From a candidate division KSB1 bacterium (GTDB lineage Bacteria > Zhuqueibacterota > JdFR-76 > DREG01), in NCBI GenBank assembly GCA_022566355.1, contig JADFJB010000163.1:1-7793 (forward strand): a DNA stretch of 7,793 nt, given 5' to 3'. Numbering within the stretch: position 1 is the first letter of the stretch; each line of letters begins with the position of its first letter. Below, piece by piece: positions 6,973-7,793 of this stretch. Under the pieces are notes generated by a model. It saw only the letters and a list, made by a program, of their open reading frames with translations, was not told the origin of the DNA and did not search any database. The translations under genes and the position numbers were made by a program.

Positions 6973-7455
6973 ATGGAAAGCACATCAGGTAATGGGAAAA
7001 TTGTTATTGTTGATGATGAAGACATGGTGTTAACCAGTCTCAACTCATTTTTGGCCCTTGAAACTGAATATGAAGTTTCAACCTTCACTTCAGCCAAAAA
7101 TGCCATCGAGTATATAAAAGAAAATGATATCGACGTAGTCATTTCAGACTACCTTATGCCGGAGATGGATGGCATGAGTTTTCTAGCGGAAGTAAAAAAA
7201 ATTAATCCTCAAATACCCCGCATTATTCTAACGGGTTATGCTGATAAAGAAAATGCCATAAAAGCGATCAACGAAGTGGGTTTGTTCCAATATATTGAAA
7301 AACCATGGGATAATGCCGATTTGCTTATCATTATCCGCAATGGTATTGAAAAAAATAATTTGATGAAAAATTTGGAAGACAAGATCAGTCAAATAAATAA
7401 GGCCTACGCAGAGCTGCAGGGAATTCATAAGGATATTTTAAAGACGTTTGTTTAG
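6973..7455 (+). CDS. Stand-alone receiver (REC) protein with a C-terminal coiled coil
   Basis: A 160-residue single-receiver response regulator. The acidic pair Asp14/Asp15, phospho-acceptor Asp59 (VISDYLMPEMDG, 56-67), Thr87 (ILTGYAD) and Lys110-Pro111 are intact, so it should accept phosphate from the operon's kinase. Residues 84-112 match residues 91-119 of the preceding phosphatase at 27 of 29 positions, showing a duplication. The receiver is followed by a helical tail (about 122-158) and stops where the preceding protein goes on into its PP2C domain. No effector domain is present and none resumes in another frame downstream. It may be a phosphate sink, a decoy or adaptor that pairs with the phosphatase's receiver, or the remnant of a longer regulator. 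It is the only gene here with a reasonable Shine-Dalgarno: AGG at 6963-6965 overlaps the previous stop, 7 nt before the ATG. Confidence 0.9.
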   Translation: MESTSGNGKIVIVDDEDMVLTSLNSFLALETEYEVSTFTSAKNAIEYIKENDIDVVISDYLMPEMDGMSFLAEVKKINPQIPRIILTGYADKENAIKAINEVGLFQYIEKPWDNADLLIIIRNGIEKNNLMKNLEDKISQINKAYAELQGIHKDILKTFV

Positions 7456-7467
7456 GGGGAATGAGTT

Positions 7468-7512
7468 AAGTAGGTTTTTATCAAAAGTAATAGTGAGTCT
7501 ACTTTAAAAACC
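7468..7512. repeat. Pair of overlapping inverted repeats just after the operon
   Basis: AAGTAG (7468-7473) pairs with CTACTT (7499-7504), and GGTTTTTA (7473-7480) pairs with TAAAAACC (7505-7512). Because the arm order is the same on both sides, the two stems cannot form as one continuous helix and are alternatives or pseudoknot-like. The second also uses bases from the foot of the terminator-like hairpin. Short AT-rich arms make chance a real possibility. Confidence 0.3.
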
Positions 7513-7575
7513 GATGCCATCGCTTTAAAAAATTGATACATAAAAACAAATACTTGTGAGAGCGATGGAATCGGT
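7510..7575 (-). terminator. Strong hairpin; intrinsic terminator-like on the minus strand, possibly bidirectional
   Basis: Arms CCGATGCCATCGCT (7511-7524) and AGCGATGGAATCGG (7561-7574) pair at 13 of 14 positions, with one G/A mismatch and an extra A-T pair at the base (7510/7575). The loop is a long 36 nt and AT-rich. Read on the minus strand, the GC-rich stem is followed at once by TTTTT (complement of 7506-7510), the classic intrinsic terminator arrangement. On the + strand a T5 run comes only nine bases after the stem (7584-7588), so termination of the signalling operon there is less certain. The long loop is atypical, so a processed or mobile hairpin element is an alternative. Confidence 0.5.
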
Positions 7576-7642
7576 ATCCCACCTTTTTAGAATGAACTCA
7601 ATAGTTTTAAAGGAATTTACTCATTTTTAAATCGTTGCCTCG

Positions 7643-7707
7643 CTAATAAGGTAAGTTCAATAAAAACAGCATGAAAGGTTCGTCATAAGGCAAACCTTCT
7701 TTATTAG
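7643..7707. repeat. Bipartite hairpin (9-bp outer and 6-bp inner stem)
   Basis: CTAATAAGG (7643-7651) pairs with CTTTATTAG (7699-7707) over nine positions, including one G-U. AAGGTT (7675-7680) pairs with AACCTT (7693-7698) immediately inside on the 3' side, with a 23-nt bulge on the 5' side and a 12-nt loop. It could be an RNA leader structure or a DNA-binding site. No T-run follows on the + strand. Confidence 0.3.
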
Positions 7708-7710
7708 GGG

Positions 7711-7733
7711 GACAAATGTAGACAAATTGGGAC
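7711..7733 (+). repeat. GACAAAT direct repeat with 10-bp phasing
   Basis: GACAAAT occurs at 7711-7717 and again at 7721-7727, and a third GAC follows at 7731-7733, so the motif recurs every 10 bp, one helical turn. Such phasing is typical of protein-binding sites on one face of DNA, here about 25-50 bp upstream of a TATAAT box. Confidence 0.4.
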
Positions 7734-7793
7734 TTAATAATAACGAAACTTTCCTTATAATAGTACGCACGATTTTAAGTCCAAGTTTTTGTT
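7717..7793. mobile_element. Possible insertion-element edge
   Basis: A TGTAGACAAATTGGGACTT segment begins at 7717 and has the TGT start seen at the tips of several insertion-sequence families, such as IS21 and IS481. Its inner part GGACTTAA (7730-7737) recurs inverted as TTAAGTCC at 7775-7782, and the similarity extends imperfectly to the edge. A TATAAT box lies between. No transposase is visible because the window ends here, so this is a weak inference; an operator region is the alternative. Confidence 0.22.
7734..7761 (+). promoter_or_regulatory. Possible sigma-70-type promoter reading to the right
   Basis: TATAAT at 7756-7761 is a perfect -10 match. The hexamer 16 bp upstream (TTAATA, 7734-7739) is a partial -35. 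Transcription would begin near 7768 and run out of the window, with the phased GACAAAT repeats upstream as possible activator sites. The region is AT-rich, so chance matches are common. Confidence 0.35.

Larger units (their letters stand above)
7456..7793. other. Gene-free, structure-rich region to the right edge
   Basis: No convincing open frame exists on either strand in these 338 bases; the longest Met-initiated minus-strand frames noticed are under ten codons. The region is AT-rich and contains several inverted repeats, a phased direct repeat and a promoter-like box, each listed separately. It contains the 3' flank of the signalling operon and probably the upstream region of a gene or element beginning beyond the edge. 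Confidence 0.7.

Noticed and set aside
7510-7575. Integron attC recombination site
   Set aside because: The imperfect stem is suggestive, but the conserved GTT/AAC core triplets at the ends are absent and there is no cassette structure.
7456-7793. CRISPR array, tRNA or small ORF in the right-hand tail
   Set aside because: Repeats are too short and too few for CRISPR, no cloverleaf with a T-loop motif was found, and frames on both strands close after a few codons.

Overview
The window reads as a chromosomal segment of an AT-rich, Gram-negative-type bacterium, most likely from the Bacteroidetes/Calditrichota/Ignavibacteria side of the tree. This is inference from three things: nucleotide-transporter-like proteins fused to HEAT repeats, a soluble PAS-histidine kinase next to a REC-SpoIIE phosphatase, and four of five visible starts lacking a recognisable Shine-Dalgarno sequence. 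No rRNA or tRNA is present to fix the taxonomy. All genes lie on the + strand.

Positions 1-4387 form a transporter block. The first gene is cut by the left edge. It and the second gene encode paralogous membrane proteins that resemble the ATP/ADP translocase (NTT/Tlc, Npt1/Npt2) branch of the MFS fold. The second carries a C-terminal HEAT-type alpha-solenoid of about 500 residues. A small cyclic-nucleotide-binding (CAP_ED-type) protein follows after 12 nt, in the same reading frame, so a single TGA separates what could be one membrane-HEAT-cNMP polypeptide. The small protein lacks the glutamate that normally holds the cyclic nucleotide ribose.

Positions 4388-4541 are a non-coding gap with a small inverted repeat and possibly a promoter. 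It separates the transporter block from a tightly packed signalling operon at 4542-7455: a soluble PAS histidine kinase, a response regulator with a PP2C/SpoIIE (RsbU-like) phosphatase output, and a stand-alone REC protein. Gaps between them are 2 and 8 nt. The two receiver domains are nearly identical over the alpha4-beta5-alpha5 region although their DNA has diverged at synonymous sites, so one kinase probably serves both. The phosphatase keeps its metal-binding acidic residues. Its expected targets (a phosphorylated STAS anti-anti-sigma factor and a partner kinase) are not in the window.

Positions 7456-7793 contain no credible gene on either strand but are rich in structure: a 14-bp inverted repeat (13 pairs) that fits an intrinsic terminator best on the minus strand, a second bipartite hairpin, a 10-bp-phased direct repeat, a perfect TATAAT box, and an inverted repeat around it. 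The last 75 bases may be the edge of an insertion element or the regulatory region of a gene to the right. The most unusual points are the in-frame TGA that splits the transporter-HEAT protein from its cNMP module, the weakened signature motifs in that pair, the duplicated receiver domain, and the structured right-hand tail.
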